From Plantactinospora sp039889035 (GTDB lineage: Bacteria > Actinomycetota > Actinomycetes > Mycobacteriales > Micromonosporaceae): 64,000 bases of DNA. Below, one piece after another: positions 1 to 7,778 of the stretch (its first letter is position 1; the number at the start of each line of letters is the position of its first letter). Both the position numbers and the translations under genes were made by a program. The DNA lies in the NCBI GenBank assembly GCA_039889035.1, contig JBDQQY010000019.1, positions 121,902 through 185,901 of the forward strand, written 5' to 3'. Under the pieces are notes generated by a model. That model searched no databases and was not told the origin of the DNA. It worked only from the letters and a program-made list of their open reading frames with translations.

Positions 1-62
1 GACCCGTCACCAACGAAGCCCGGTAGGCCCCGGGTAACGACGGGTCCCGGGTCGACGCTCAG

Positions 63-797
63 TTAACCGCGACGGTAGACGGAGACGTGACTCGTACTCT
101 CGGCGTCGAACGGCCGGCGGTGCCAGTCGGCGTACCGGTCGGCGAGCCGGAGACCGGCCTGTGCCGCCATCTGGTCGATCTGCTCGGGCCAGGCGTACCG
201 CATGCCGAACGGCTTGAGGTGCACCCCCGCACTGTCGAACCTGATGGTCTGCCGGACGAACGTCTGCGCGGCCCGGTCGAACCGGTGCAGCCGGATGGTC
301 GCCGAGTCCTCCGTCACGTCCCACACCTGGACCTGCTGCTCGGTGCGCTCCATGTCGACCGGATCGGGGACGTACGTCTCGATCACGAACGCGCCGCCCG
401 GTGCCAGCACCCGGGCGACGTTGCGGAAGCACTCCTCCTGCCGCTGCGCACGGACAAGGTTGAACAGTGTGTTGTAGACCAGGTACACCAGGGTGAACGG
501 TCCGCTGACCGGCACGTCCGCCATGTCGCCGATGGCGACCGGCAACTGCTCGCCACCGGGTTTGGCACGTAGCCGCGCCACCATCTCCTCGGAGGCCTCG
601 ACGCCCTCGACGGCGAGGCCGCGGGCGGCCAGCGGAAGTGCGACCCGGCCGGTGCCGATCGCGAGTTCCAGCACCGGGCCGCCGTCGGCGAGACCTTCGA
701 GGAAGTCCACCGCCGGGGCCGGATCGGGGTTGGAGCCGTTGTCGTAGCCGGCGGACCAGAGCCGGCCGAAGAGTCCGGGATCGTCGAGGAGGGACAT
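63..797 (-). CDS. class I SAM-dependent methyltransferase
   Basis: The 244-residue protein has the Rossmann-type methyltransferase core. A glycine-rich motif I (LELAIGTGRVALPLA, about residues 43-57) is followed by an acidic GVEAS strand and a GDMAD motif before FTLVYLVYNTLFNL. It should transfer a methyl group from S-adenosylmethionine to an unknown small substrate in the cytosol. I chose the ATG preceded by GAGGAGGGC; a GTG lies directly before it. The start overlaps the stop of a possible 35-codon ORF (TGATG). The substrate cannot be read from sequence. Confidence 0.85.
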   Translation of the reverse strand: MSLLDDPGLFGRLWSAGYDNGSNPDPAPAVDFLEGLADGGPVLELAIGTGRVALPLAARGLAVEGVEASEEMVARLRAKPGGEQLPVAIGDMADVPVSGPFTLVYLVYNTLFNLVRAQRQEECFRNVARVLAPGGAFVIETYVPDPVDMERTEQQVQVWDVTEDSATIRLHRFDRAAQTFVRQTIRFDSAGVHLKPFGMRYAWPEQIDQMAAQAGLRLADRYADWHRRPFDAESTSHVSVYRRG

Positions 798-904
798 CAC
801 TCGCCCTCCTCGCGCCCGGCCGGCCGAGCGGCCGGCGGGAATCCGGTCGGGCGCGTCCTACCGGCGCCCGCCGCTGTGCTGGTCGTGGAGACCGACGTAC
901 TCAT
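797..904 (-). CDS. possible small ORF coupled to the methyltransferase
   Basis: This 35-codon ORF begins MSTSVSTTSTAAGAG and ends REEGE. Its TGA overlaps the methyltransferase ATG as TGATG, an arrangement typical of translational coupling. Third codon positions are mostly G or C, like real genes here. It is Ser/Thr-rich at the N-terminus and Pro/Arg/Gly-rich later. I recognise no family. An overlapping 18-codon ORF starts at 914 in another frame, so this may also be chance. Confidence 0.3.
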   Translation of the reverse strand: MSTSVSTTSTAAGAGRTRPTGFPPAARPAGREEGE

Positions 905-1219
905 GAAGCCTCATATCCTTCGGGTGGACGACGCCTGCTCGCTGACTGGACATGGGCGCTCGTGGCATGGCCGTCTCCTCTCGGTCGGCGTCCGGTCGGC
1001 TCTGGCCGCCGGGCAGGGTCAGAACAACAGATGCCCGGTAACCCCGGCAACCGCTTTACCGCTCCCGCTCCCGCTCGCGACCCCGCGCCCCGCGCCCCGC
1101 GAAGCCCGCAGCGGCGGATGCCGGTCACCCGACCGGGGTCAGCAGAACCCGCGCCGCTGCTCGTCGCCACCGGGATCACACGGTTACGCCCGGCACCGCC
1201 ACTCGCCGCAGGGTCCGGC
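905..1219. other. non-coding gap
   Basis: No supported gene lies here. It should hold the promoter of the small ORF/methyltransferase unit on the minus strand and the 3' end region of the VOC gene. Around 1085 there is a short direct repeat of CCCGCGC-type heptamers. An open minus-strand frame at 901-1179 has no recognisable domain and I treat it as chance. Confidence 0.5.
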
Positions 1220-1612
1220 TCAGGCCGGGCCGAGCAGGTCCCACCGGTTGCCGGCGACGTCCCGGAACACCGCCACCCGGCCGTACGGCTCGGCCCTCGG
1301 CAGGCTCACGAACTCGACGCCGGCAGCCACCATCCGGTCGTACGCGGCGTCGAAGTCGTCGACCCGGAGGAAGAACCCGACCCGGCCGGCCAACTGGTCG
1401 CCGACCACGGCACCCTGCCGCTCGCCGTCGGCGCGGGCGAGCAGGATGCCGGTCTCGGCACCGGGTGGCCGGACCACCACCCACCGTTTCGGGCGACCGT
1501 CGTTGGTCAGCGACGGCGAGTCCTCGACCAGGTCGAAACCGAGCGCTCCGGTGAAGAACTCGATCGCCGGGTCGTACTCCGCCACCACGATGGTCACCAG
1601 GTCGAGCCGCAC
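1220..1612 (-). CDS. VOC (glyoxalase/bleomycin resistance) family protein
   Basis: The 130-residue protein has the single vicinal-oxygen-chelate layout. It opens with a MRLDLVTIVV strand, has the YDPAIEFFTGALGF helix typical of the fold, and repeats a second beta-alpha-beta half ending VAVFRDVAGNRWDLLGPA. Such proteins bind metals or small aromatic compounds, and some sequester antibiotics. It lies 35 nt downstream of the TipA-like MerR gene on the same strand, so the two are probably co-transcribed and it may answer the same ligand. The start is a GTG without a clear ribosome-binding site. Confidence 0.85.
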   Translation of the reverse strand: MRLDLVTIVVAEYDPAIEFFTGALGFDLVEDSPSLTNDGRPKRWVVVRPPGAETGILLARADGERQGAVVGDQLAGRVGFFLRVDDFDAAYDRMVAAGVEFVSLPRAEPYGRVAVFRDVAGNRWDLLGPA

Positions 1613-1647
1613 CCCGGCAGCCTAGGCCGTGGACGCGGCGACGGCGC

Positions 1648-2427
1648 CTAGGCGTCCAGGCCGGCGCGGACCCGGTCGAGGTAGTCGACGAGAGCGCGCA
1701 TCTGGTCGGCCGGCCACGGGAGGCTCCGGCCGAGTTCCCCGCTGTTCTCGTCCCACATCCGCCGGGCCGCCGTCCTGGTCCGCTCGCCGTCGGCCCCGGC
1801 CGGGTGGAACCGGTCCGCCAGGGCGTCCCAGCGACCGGCCAGGGCCCGTACCGCCGGGTCGTCGGTCGGGGTGCCGTGCTGTACGTGCCGGAGCAACTCC
1901 ACCACGAGTTCCGCCCATTCGGCCCGGGCCGCCTCGACGCCGGCCGGGCCGAGCGCCGCCCGCCGCTGCGCCAGTTGCTCCCGCTCTTCGCCGCTGAACG
2001 AGGTTTCGAACACAGAGATCATCTCCAGGGTCGTCAGGAACTGGTCAGGACCGGGCATCGACGCGCCGTCGATCTGGTCGAGCAGGCCGTGCAGCCGCTC
2101 GATGAGCTGGTCGAGCCGGACGGCCTGTGCCGCCAGCCCGCGCAGTTGGGCCGTCAGCAGGTCCCGCATCGCCGCCAGGTCGTCCGCCGACCCGGCGAGT
2201 ACGCCGGCGATCTCCTCCAGGGACAGCCCGAGCCCGCGCAGCGCCCGTATCCGGTACAGCCGGCGCAGGTCACCCTCGGTGTACCGGCGGTGCCCGGAGC
2301 TGGTGCGCTCGCCGGCCCGCAGCAGGCCGATCCCGTCGTAGTGGTGCAGGGCACGCACCGTGGTCCCGGTGGCCCGCGCCAGCTCACCGATGCTCCACCG
2401 ACGTCCGGTGTCGTCTCTCCCGGTCAC
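1648..2427 (-). CDS. MerR family regulator with TipAS-like ligand domain
   Basis: An N-terminal MerR winged HTH (SIGELARATGTTVRALHHYD from about residue 12) is followed by a coiled linker. The C-terminal half resembles the TipAS antibiotic-recognition domain, with FSGEEREQL, the AEWAELV helix and a closing PWPADQMRALVDYL segment. TipA-type proteins bind thiopeptide-like or other amphipathic drugs and activate promoters with long spacers. I place the start at the GTG 7 nt after a promoter -10 box, giving 259 residues; the frame stays open far upstream but that part is not MerR-like. The VOC gene follows. Confidence 0.85.
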   Translation of the reverse strand: MTGRDDTGRRWSIGELARATGTTVRALHHYDGIGLLRAGERTSSGHRRYTEGDLRRLYRIRALRGLGLSLEEIAGVLAGSADDLAAMRDLLTAQLRGLAAQAVRLDQLIERLHGLLDQIDGASMPGPDQFLTTLEMISVFETSFSGEEREQLAQRRAALGPAGVEAARAEWAELVVELLRHVQHGTPTDDPAVRALAGRWDALADRFHPAGADGERTRTAARRMWDENSGELGRSLPWPADQMRALVDYLDRVRAGLDA

Positions 2428-2465
2428 GCCCGAAACGCTACGACCTCCCGTTACGTCAGGTTCAA
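2428..2465 (-). promoter_or_regulatory. MerR-type promoter and operator
   Basis: On the minus strand a TTGAAC -35 box (2460-2465) is separated by 19 bp from a TAGCGT -10 box (2435-2440). A 19-bp spacer is the hallmark of MerR-activated promoters. An imperfect palindrome ACCTCCCGTTACGTCAGGT (2443-2461) fills the spacer and is like TipA-family operators. The -10 box ends 7 nt before the GTG, so the transcript would be leaderless. Autoregulation is inferred. Confidence 0.75.
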
Positions 2466-2655
2466 GTGCCGAACGGGACGGCGTCCAGGGGCACCGGAGC
2501 GGGATCCGGGGCCGGGCCGGAGCGCGGTCGCGCTCCGGAAACAGCCCGGTACGCTGGCTCCGCCCACCGGTTCGGCAAGGGCGTCGCGGCCGGGAACGAC
2601 GGATCCGCACCGGAGTTCGCCGACCCGGGAGGACGCACCGAGGAGTCAGCACCCG

Positions 2656-4269
2656 ATGAGCCGGGAACCAGAGGACGTGGCCGCGCCCAGCCGTGATGGC
2701 GACCTGCTGACCCTCGCCCGTCTCTCGGTGGGGCGGGACGCGGTGCGCGACATCCTGGACTGGCTCGGGCGGCGTACCGGCGGCGCGGCCCTGCTGGTCG
2801 GGGCCGACGGAAAGGTACTCGCCGGGCCCGCCGACCGGCTCGGACCCGGCACCCGGATGTCGCGGGCGGTCGGCGCCGCCGTCGCGGACCTGTCCCGGCG
2901 CGGGTCGAGCGCCGCCGTGGTGGACACCGGCGGTCCGACCCGGGTCCACCTGCTGAGGCTGGGCGGCGGCGCCCCGGACAGGTCCGCCGCGTCACTGGTC
3001 GCCCGGGCCGAGGAACAGGTCGGCTGCCTCGCGGTCGTCGCCGCCGCCCCGGAGCGGCAGCTCGGCGAACTGCTCGCCGACGCCGCGCGGACGCTCTCGC
3101 TGTGCTGGCGGGTCGAGGAGGCGGAGCGGGCCCGCCGCCGGATCGTCGCGGCCGACGCGCACGGCCGGGAGGCGGTACTGCACCTGTTGATGGTCGGCGA
3201 CGTGCCGCCCGCCCGGCGGATCGCCTCGGCGCTGCGGCCGCGGCTGCCCGACGCGCTGCGGGTCTGTGTGATCGAGTGTGTCGGCCGGCAACGGTACGAG
3301 GTCGCCGCCGAGATCGACCGGTCGCTGGCCGGCCGGGCCTGGATCGTGCCCTGCCCGGTCCGCTCGAACCACCTCATCGCACTCGTACCGGCCGAGCCGT
3401 CCGGCGACGCCCCGGCGCCGAGCCGGGAGGCCGCCCGGCCGGGCGCGGGTCGGGCCGATCCGGCGGACCGGCTCGGGCGGCTGATCACCGCCCGGGCCCG
3501 GCAGTGCCGGGTCGGGATGAGCGAACCGGTCGCGCTGCCGGACACGGCCACCGGCTACGAGCACGCCTTCCACGCGCTGGCGGTGGCCCGGGCCGCGACC
3601 GAGGGGTACGCGCGCTTCGACCGGCAGCACGACCTCGTGCCGCTCACCGGTCCGGCCGGGTACCCCTGGGCCCAGCGGCTGCTGCAACCCTGCCTCGACC
3701 ATGTCCCGGCCCGCCGGGCCGACCCGGGTGCGGTGGAGCTGCTCGGCACGCTCAGCTCCTGGCTGGCCTTCGACACCGCGGCCAGCCGGCACCTGAAGAT
3801 CCACCGCAACACCCTGACCGGGCGGCTTCGACTGCTCAACACGCTGCTCGGAATGGATCTCCTCCGGGTCCCCGACCGCTCCGCCGCCTGGCTGGCGCTG
3901 CGGCTGCGCGCCGCGCCCCGGCCGGACGATCCGCGAGCCGGTGCGGTGCCGGCCGAAACGGTACCGGCCGCCTGGGAGGTCACCCTGGACCACCTGCTCG
4001 CCGCCCCGGCCGTGACGGCCTGGGCCCGGGCCCGGCTCCGGCCGTTGCGGGCGGCCGACCGGTCGACCGGGTTCGAGACGGTACGGGCCTGGCTGACCGC
4101 CGACACCAACCTCTCGGCCACCTCGGCCGGGCTCGGCATCTCCGTGTCCGCCACCCGCAAGCGGCTCGCCCGGGCCGAGCAGGCGCTCGGGCGTTCGCTG
4201 CTGCACGCCCCGGACGCCCGGCACGAACTCTGGCTCGCCCTCCGCGCGGTCGAGCTGGCGGACGGCTGA
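2656..4269 (+). CDS. PucR-type helix-turn-helix regulator
   Basis: With the ATG preceded by GAGGAG (2639-2644) the protein has 537 residues. The middle is a GAF/GGDEF-like sensor region without catalytic motifs. A PucR-type HTH (HLKIHRNTLTGRLRLLN) lies at about residues 378-395. A second HTH-like segment (ATSAGLGISVSATRKRLARA) lies near residues 487-506. Tandem HTHs of this type occur in actinobacterial PucR/CdaR-like regulators. The target is unknown; the gene stands alone. The frame is open upstream to 1804 but that stretch is antisense to the MerR gene. Confidence 0.8.
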   Translation: MSREPEDVAAPSRDGDLLTLARLSVGRDAVRDILDWLGRRTGGAALLVGADGKVLAGPADRLGPGTRMSRAVGAAVADLSRRGSSAAVVDTGGPTRVHLLRLGGGAPDRSAASLVARAEEQVGCLAVVAAAPERQLGELLADAARTLSLCWRVEEAERARRRIVAADAHGREAVLHLLMVGDVPPARRIASALRPRLPDALRVCVIECVGRQRYEVAAEIDRSLAGRAWIVPCPVRSNHLIALVPAEPSGDAPAPSREAARPGAGRADPADRLGRLITARARQCRVGMSEPVALPDTATGYEHAFHALAVARAATEGYARFDRQHDLVPLTGPAGYPWAQRLLQPCLDHVPARRADPGAVELLGTLSSWLAFDTAASRHLKIHRNTLTGRLRLLNTLLGMDLLRVPDRSAAWLALRLRAAPRPDDPRAGAVPAETVPAAWEVTLDHLLAAPAVTAWARARLRPLRAADRSTGFETVRAWLTADTNLSATSAGLGISVSATRKRLARAEQALGRSLLHAPDARHELWLALRAVELADG

Positions 4270-4280
4270 CCACCGGGTCG

Positions 4281-4368
4281 GCGGTCACTGTCGCACGGCG
4301 GGACCGCACCGCGGTCACTGTTACACGACGGGACCGCACCGCGGTCACTGTGCACGGCGGGACCGGTC
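4281..4368. repeat. 30-bp tandem repeat, about three copies
   Basis: Units start at 4281, 4311 and 4341. Each begins GCGGTCACTGT and carries a GGGACCG core; the first two units are 30 bp, the third 28 bp. A decayed further copy follows. The array lies just after the PucR gene stop. Function is unknown. Confidence 0.7.
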
Positions 4369-4446
4369 GCGGGGTCGCTGTGCAGATCGCTCCCTCGCGA
4401 CCGGCGTCCGGGACGTCGTACGGTTGTCGGTGCCGATGCGGGGGAT

Positions 4447-4542
4447 GGCCACCGTCCGGCGACCCTTCGGGTGGTGCCACGAGGGCGAAGGGCAGCCGGA
4501 CGGTGGCCTTGGCCACCATTGGCGGACGGTGGCTCGGCCACC
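4447..4542. terminator. nested stem-loop between convergent genes
   Basis: A 14-bp perfect inverted repeat (4447-4460 with 4495-4508) encloses a 7-bp inner stem (CCCTTCG/CGAAGGG, 4463-4469 with 4486-4492) and a small GTGG/CCAC palindrome. Two more hairpins follow at 4502-4517 and 4528-4542. It sits between the converging PucR and hisG genes, so a bidirectional terminator is likely. No U-tract is present, as is common in high-GC actinomycetes. Confidence 0.55.
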
Positions 4543-4564
4543 AGGGTGGTAGCCGGGCGGCGGA

Positions 4565-5410
4565 CTACAGCCGGCAGGCGTGGATGTCGGTGACCAGGAT
4601 CGCCCGGGCGCCGACGTCGTACAGCTCGTCCATGATCCGGTGTACGTCCTGGCGCAACACCATCGCCTGCACCGCCACCCAGCCCTCCCGGTGCAACGGC
4701 GAGATGGTCGGGGACTCGATTCCCGGAGTGAGCGCGCTGGCCTTCTCCAGCAGGTCGGCCCGGACGTCGTAGGTGAGCATCACGTACCGGCGGGCGACCA
4801 GCACCCCCTGGAGGCGCCGGACGAGCTGGTCCACCTGCCCGTTGGCCGGGGCACCGGTCCGGCGTACCAGCACGGCCGACGAGCGCAGGATCGGCTCACC
4901 GATGATCACCAGGCCGGCCTGCCGCAGCGTGGCACCGGTTTCCACGACGTCCGCGACCACGTCGGCCACGCCGAGGCGTACGGCGTTCTCGACCGCGCCG
5001 TCGAGCCGGATCACCGTCGCGGTGAGCCGGTGTTCGGTCAGGTAACCCTCGACCACCCCGGGATAGGCGGTGGCGATGCGCCGGCCGGCGATCTGGTCGA
5101 CCGTCGAGACGGTTTCCGGCCGGGCGGCGAACCGGAACGTCGCCGCGCCGAAGCCGAGGTCGAGCATCTCCTCGGCCGGGCTGGCCGAGTCGACCAGCAG
5201 GTCCCGTCCGGTGATGCCGAGGTCGAGGTCGCCGGAGCCGACGTAGGTGGCGATGTCCTTGGGGCGGAGGTAGAAGAATTCGACGTCGTTGGCGTCGTCC
5301 CGGCAGATCAGGTCGCGGTCGTCACCGCGCTGGCGGTAGCCCGCCTCGCGCAGCATCTGGGCGGCCGGTCCGGACAGGGTGCCTTTGTTGGGAATGGCGA
5401 TGCGCAGCAT
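4565..5410 (-). CDS. hisG: ATP phosphoribosyltransferase
   Basis: HisG condenses ATP with phosphoribosyl pyrophosphate, the first and feedback-controlled step of histidine synthesis. The 281-residue protein is the long form: MLRIAIPNKGTLSG at the N-terminus, GITGRDLL in the periplasmic-binding-like core, a PRPP-binding segment with VVADVVETGATL, and a C-terminal PII-like regulatory domain from about residue 205. It follows hisE in the same direction with a 79-nt gap. Confidence 0.97.
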   Translation of the reverse strand: MLRIAIPNKGTLSGPAAQMLREAGYRQRGDDRDLICRDDANDVEFFYLRPKDIATYVGSGDLDLGITGRDLLVDSASPAEEMLDLGFGAATFRFAARPETVSTVDQIAGRRIATAYPGVVEGYLTEHRLTATVIRLDGAVENAVRLGVADVVADVVETGATLRQAGLVIIGEPILRSSAVLVRRTGAPANGQVDQLVRRLQGVLVARRYVMLTYDVRADLLEKASALTPGIESPTISPLHREGWVAVQAMVLRQDVHRIMDELYDVGARAILVTDIHACRL

Positions 5411-5489
5411 CGGGAGTGCTCCTCGCGGTCAGGGATCGGAATCGGGCTGACGGACGCGTCCGGTGCGGTCGACGGGACGCGGCGGGGCA

Positions 5490-5753
5490 CTACAGATGTC
5501 GGTAGACGTCCTTGAGGTCCAGACCGGTGGCGAGCATCAGCACCTGCGCCTGGTAGAGCAACTGGGAGATCTCCTCGGCGGCCCGTTCCGGACCCTCGTG
5601 CTCGGCGGCCATCCACGCCTCGGCCGCCTCCTCGACGACCTTCTTGCCGATCGCGTGCACGCCGCGCTCCAGCGCGGCCACCGTCGCCGAGCCGGGGGTG
5701 CCGGCCGCGGCCTTGGCCTGCAACTCGGCGAACAGCTCCTCGAACGTCTTCAC
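5490..5753 (-). CDS. hisE: phosphoribosyl-ATP pyrophosphatase
   Basis: HisE hydrolyses phosphoribosyl-ATP to phosphoribosyl-AMP, the second step of histidine synthesis. The 87-residue all-helical protein is full length for the MazG-like family. It shows the EEAAEAWMAAEHEG metal-binding region and EEISQLLYQAQVLML. It precedes hisG, so product flows from HisG back to HisE. It lies 81 nt downstream of the GerMN-domain gene. Confidence 0.95.
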   Translation of the reverse strand: MKTFEELFAELQAKAAAGTPGSATVAALERGVHAIGKKVVEEAAEAWMAAEHEGPERAAEEISQLLYQAQVLMLATGLDLKDVYRHL

Positions 5754-5834
5754 GGCATCCGATTCTCGCAGCCGGCCGGCACCGGCCCGGTCGCCGGGTC
5801 GGCCGGCGGCCCATCAGGTGGACCGCCGGCCGGT

Positions 5835-7073
5835 TCAGCGCACCGTCACGGTGTGGTCGTCGAGGAACCGCTCGGACCCGTCCTCCAGCGAGATCGCGTA
5901 CGTGGTCAGCGTGTACCGGCCCGGCGACAGCGTGACGCGGAACCTCGCCTCCCCCTGGGCCGGCCCGGCGATCGAGAGCGTCACCACCTGCTCCCGCACG
6001 GTACGGGTACCCCGCTGGATCCGGAGCTGGGCGGTCGCCTCCGGCAGGATCCCGGCGACGTGTACCTGGAAGGTCCGGCTGACCGTGTCGCCGTGCTGGG
6101 GCGAGATCAGCCAGACCGGGGCGAGTACCTCCATCGCCGGGGCCCGGCGCAGCACCCCGGAGGTGTCGACCCGGCCCCAGAGCCGGTCGACCGGCGCCCC
6201 GTCGAGCCGCAGCCGCAGCCCGGAGACCCCGGGCACCGCGGTGACGGTCCAGACCAGTTGCTGCACGGCCAGCCGTGTGGTGACCTCGTCGACGCCGTCC
6301 CGGGCCGCCCCGGTGAGGTCGACGGTGGCGATGCCGTCGCCGTCGACGATCACCTCCCGCAGGTCGGTCCCCTCCGGCCACGGGCTGCGGTAGTCCGGGT
6401 CCATCCCGACCGGCCCGTCCAGCAGGTTCCGCAGCGCGGCGGTGATCCGGTCCCGGGCCGAGCCGTCGTGCAGCCACAGCCGGTGGAACTCGCGGTAGAG
6501 CCGGGGTCGGCCCGGGTCGCCGCCGAGGTAGTAGACCGGCAGGCCGGCGGTGCTCTCGGTGGCGCCGGGTGCCGGCGTACCCGTGCCGGCGCCGGCCGAC
6601 GGGGCGACCGCGCCATCCGGCGGGGTCGGCCCGGGCTGCACCTCGTCCGGTGTCGCACTCGCCGACCGCTGCGCGCCGACCGCTCCGGGCGGTGGCTCGA
6701 CCCGGTCGGACGGCGTCGGCACGACGGTGCTGGCCAGCCCGACCACCACCGCCGCCACGCTCAGCGTGGCGACCGTCACGGCACCGGCCGCCAGTGGTGA
6801 CCAGCCGCGCCACCGGCCCCCGGCGAGCCGAGGCAGTGACCATTCCGGCCGGCGCCACCGGCGCCGCGCGCCGCCCCGGTCGCCGGCCCCGATCCGCCGC
6901 TGGATCTCGGGCAGCGCGCCCGGTCCCGGCTCGATCCGGTCGGCCTCGGCCGCGAGTACCCGGCGCAGCAGGTCCTCGTCCCCCGGTGCCCGCTCCCCCG
7001 ACCCCGACGTCGCCCCCGGCCCCGACGTCCACGCCGGGTCGGAATGCGCACCGGGTCGCCGCTGCTCGTTCAT
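5835..7073 (-). CDS. membrane protein with GerMN and Gmad2-like domains
   Basis: The 412-residue protein has a cytoplasmic N-terminus with a DEDLLRRVLAAEADRI helix. One membrane span lies at about residues 93-118 and a Pro/Ala-rich linker follows. An extracellular GerMN domain starts at LPVYYLGG (about 178), and an immunoglobulin-like Gmad2 module ends the protein. Its ATG overlaps the sigma-factor stop (ATGA), so the two are translationally coupled. A role as partner or anti-sigma-like regulator of that sigma factor is inferred from this coupling and topology; no zinc-binding anti-sigma motif is seen. Confidence 0.8.
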   Translation of the reverse strand: MNEQRRPGAHSDPAWTSGPGATSGSGERAPGDEDLLRRVLAAEADRIEPGPGALPEIQRRIGAGDRGGARRRWRRPEWSLPRLAGGRWRGWSPLAAGAVTVATLSVAAVVVGLASTVVPTPSDRVEPPPGAVGAQRSASATPDEVQPGPTPPDGAVAPSAGAGTGTPAPGATESTAGLPVYYLGGDPGRPRLYREFHRLWLHDGSARDRITAALRNLLDGPVGMDPDYRSPWPEGTDLREVIVDGDGIATVDLTGAARDGVDEVTTRLAVQQLVWTVTAVPGVSGLRLRLDGAPVDRLWGRVDTSGVLRRAPAMEVLAPVWLISPQHGDTVSRTFQVHVAGILPEATAQLRIQRGTRTVREQVVTLSIAGPAQGEARFRVTLSPGRYTLTTYAISLEDGSERFLDDHTVTVR

Positions 7074-7591
7074 CGCTCCGCCCCCATGCTCTGCTTCAGC
7101 GCGGCCAGCCCCCGGAAGGTGTGGCTCTTCACCGCGCCCCGGCTGACACCCATCAGCTCGGCGGTCTCGGCCTCGGAGAGGTCGAGGTAGTAGCGCAGCA
7201 CCAGCGCCTCCCGCTGCCGGGTCGGCAGGGTACGCAGCGCCGCCATCACCGCGTCGTGCTGGAGCAGGTCGAGTGCGCCGGCCTCGGCGCTCGGCGCGTC
7301 CGCCACCGGCCCGGCTCCGGCCAGGTACGCGGTCACCACCCGACGGTGCCGCAGCGCCGACCGGCACCGGTTCAGCACGCTGGTCCGCAGGTAGCCGAGA
7401 GCGCGGTCGGCGTCCCGCAGCCGGGACCAGTGCCCGTGCAGCGCGACGTAACCGTCCTGCACGATCTCCTCTGCCGCACCCTGGTCGTGCAGGAGCAGCG
7501 TGGCGAGTCGTACCAGCGGGCGGTAGTGGGCGGCGAAGAGGCTGGTGATCGCCTCGTCCGCCGACCACTGTGGTGGTCCCGATCGTGTCAT
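7070..7591 (-). CDS. SigE-family ECF RNA polymerase sigma factor
   Basis: The protein has sigma region 2 (FAAHYRPLVRLATLLLHD, then AEEIVQDGYVALHGHW) and region 4 (LPTRQREALVLRYYLDLSEAETAELMGVSRGAVKSH), the HTH that reads the -35 box. At 173 residues it has the usual length for the actinobacterial SigE-like group. I favour the ATG preceded by GGGAGG at 7591; an in-frame GTG at 7633 would add 14 residues. It is coupled to the GerMN protein gene downstream. Its regulon is unknown. Confidence 0.88.
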   Translation of the reverse strand: MTRSGPPQWSADEAITSLFAAHYRPLVRLATLLLHDQGAAEEIVQDGYVALHGHWSRLRDADRALGYLRTSVLNRCRSALRHRRVVTAYLAGAGPVADAPSAEAGALDLLQHDAVMAALRTLPTRQREALVLRYYLDLSEAETAELMGVSRGAVKSHTFRGLAALKQSMGAER

Positions 7592-7778
7592 GGTCCTCCC
7601 GCCGGGCGGGTCGGAGACCAGTTGGGTCGTCACGGCAGGATGACGCGCGACCCCCCGTTCCGGTTTACCCGCCGCGCCCGGTCGACACCACTCGACAGGC
7701 CGCTGACGGGCCGATGTACCCGTATGGTCGATGGGATCATCTATGGATCTTCGTCAACGTGTGCCTATGCTGTCGGCC

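Noticed and set aside
901..1179. Minus-strand open frame of 92 codons upstream of the methyltransferase
   Set aside because: Arg/Gly/Ala/Pro-only composition, no domain, no ribosome-binding site; typical chance frame in very GC-rich DNA.
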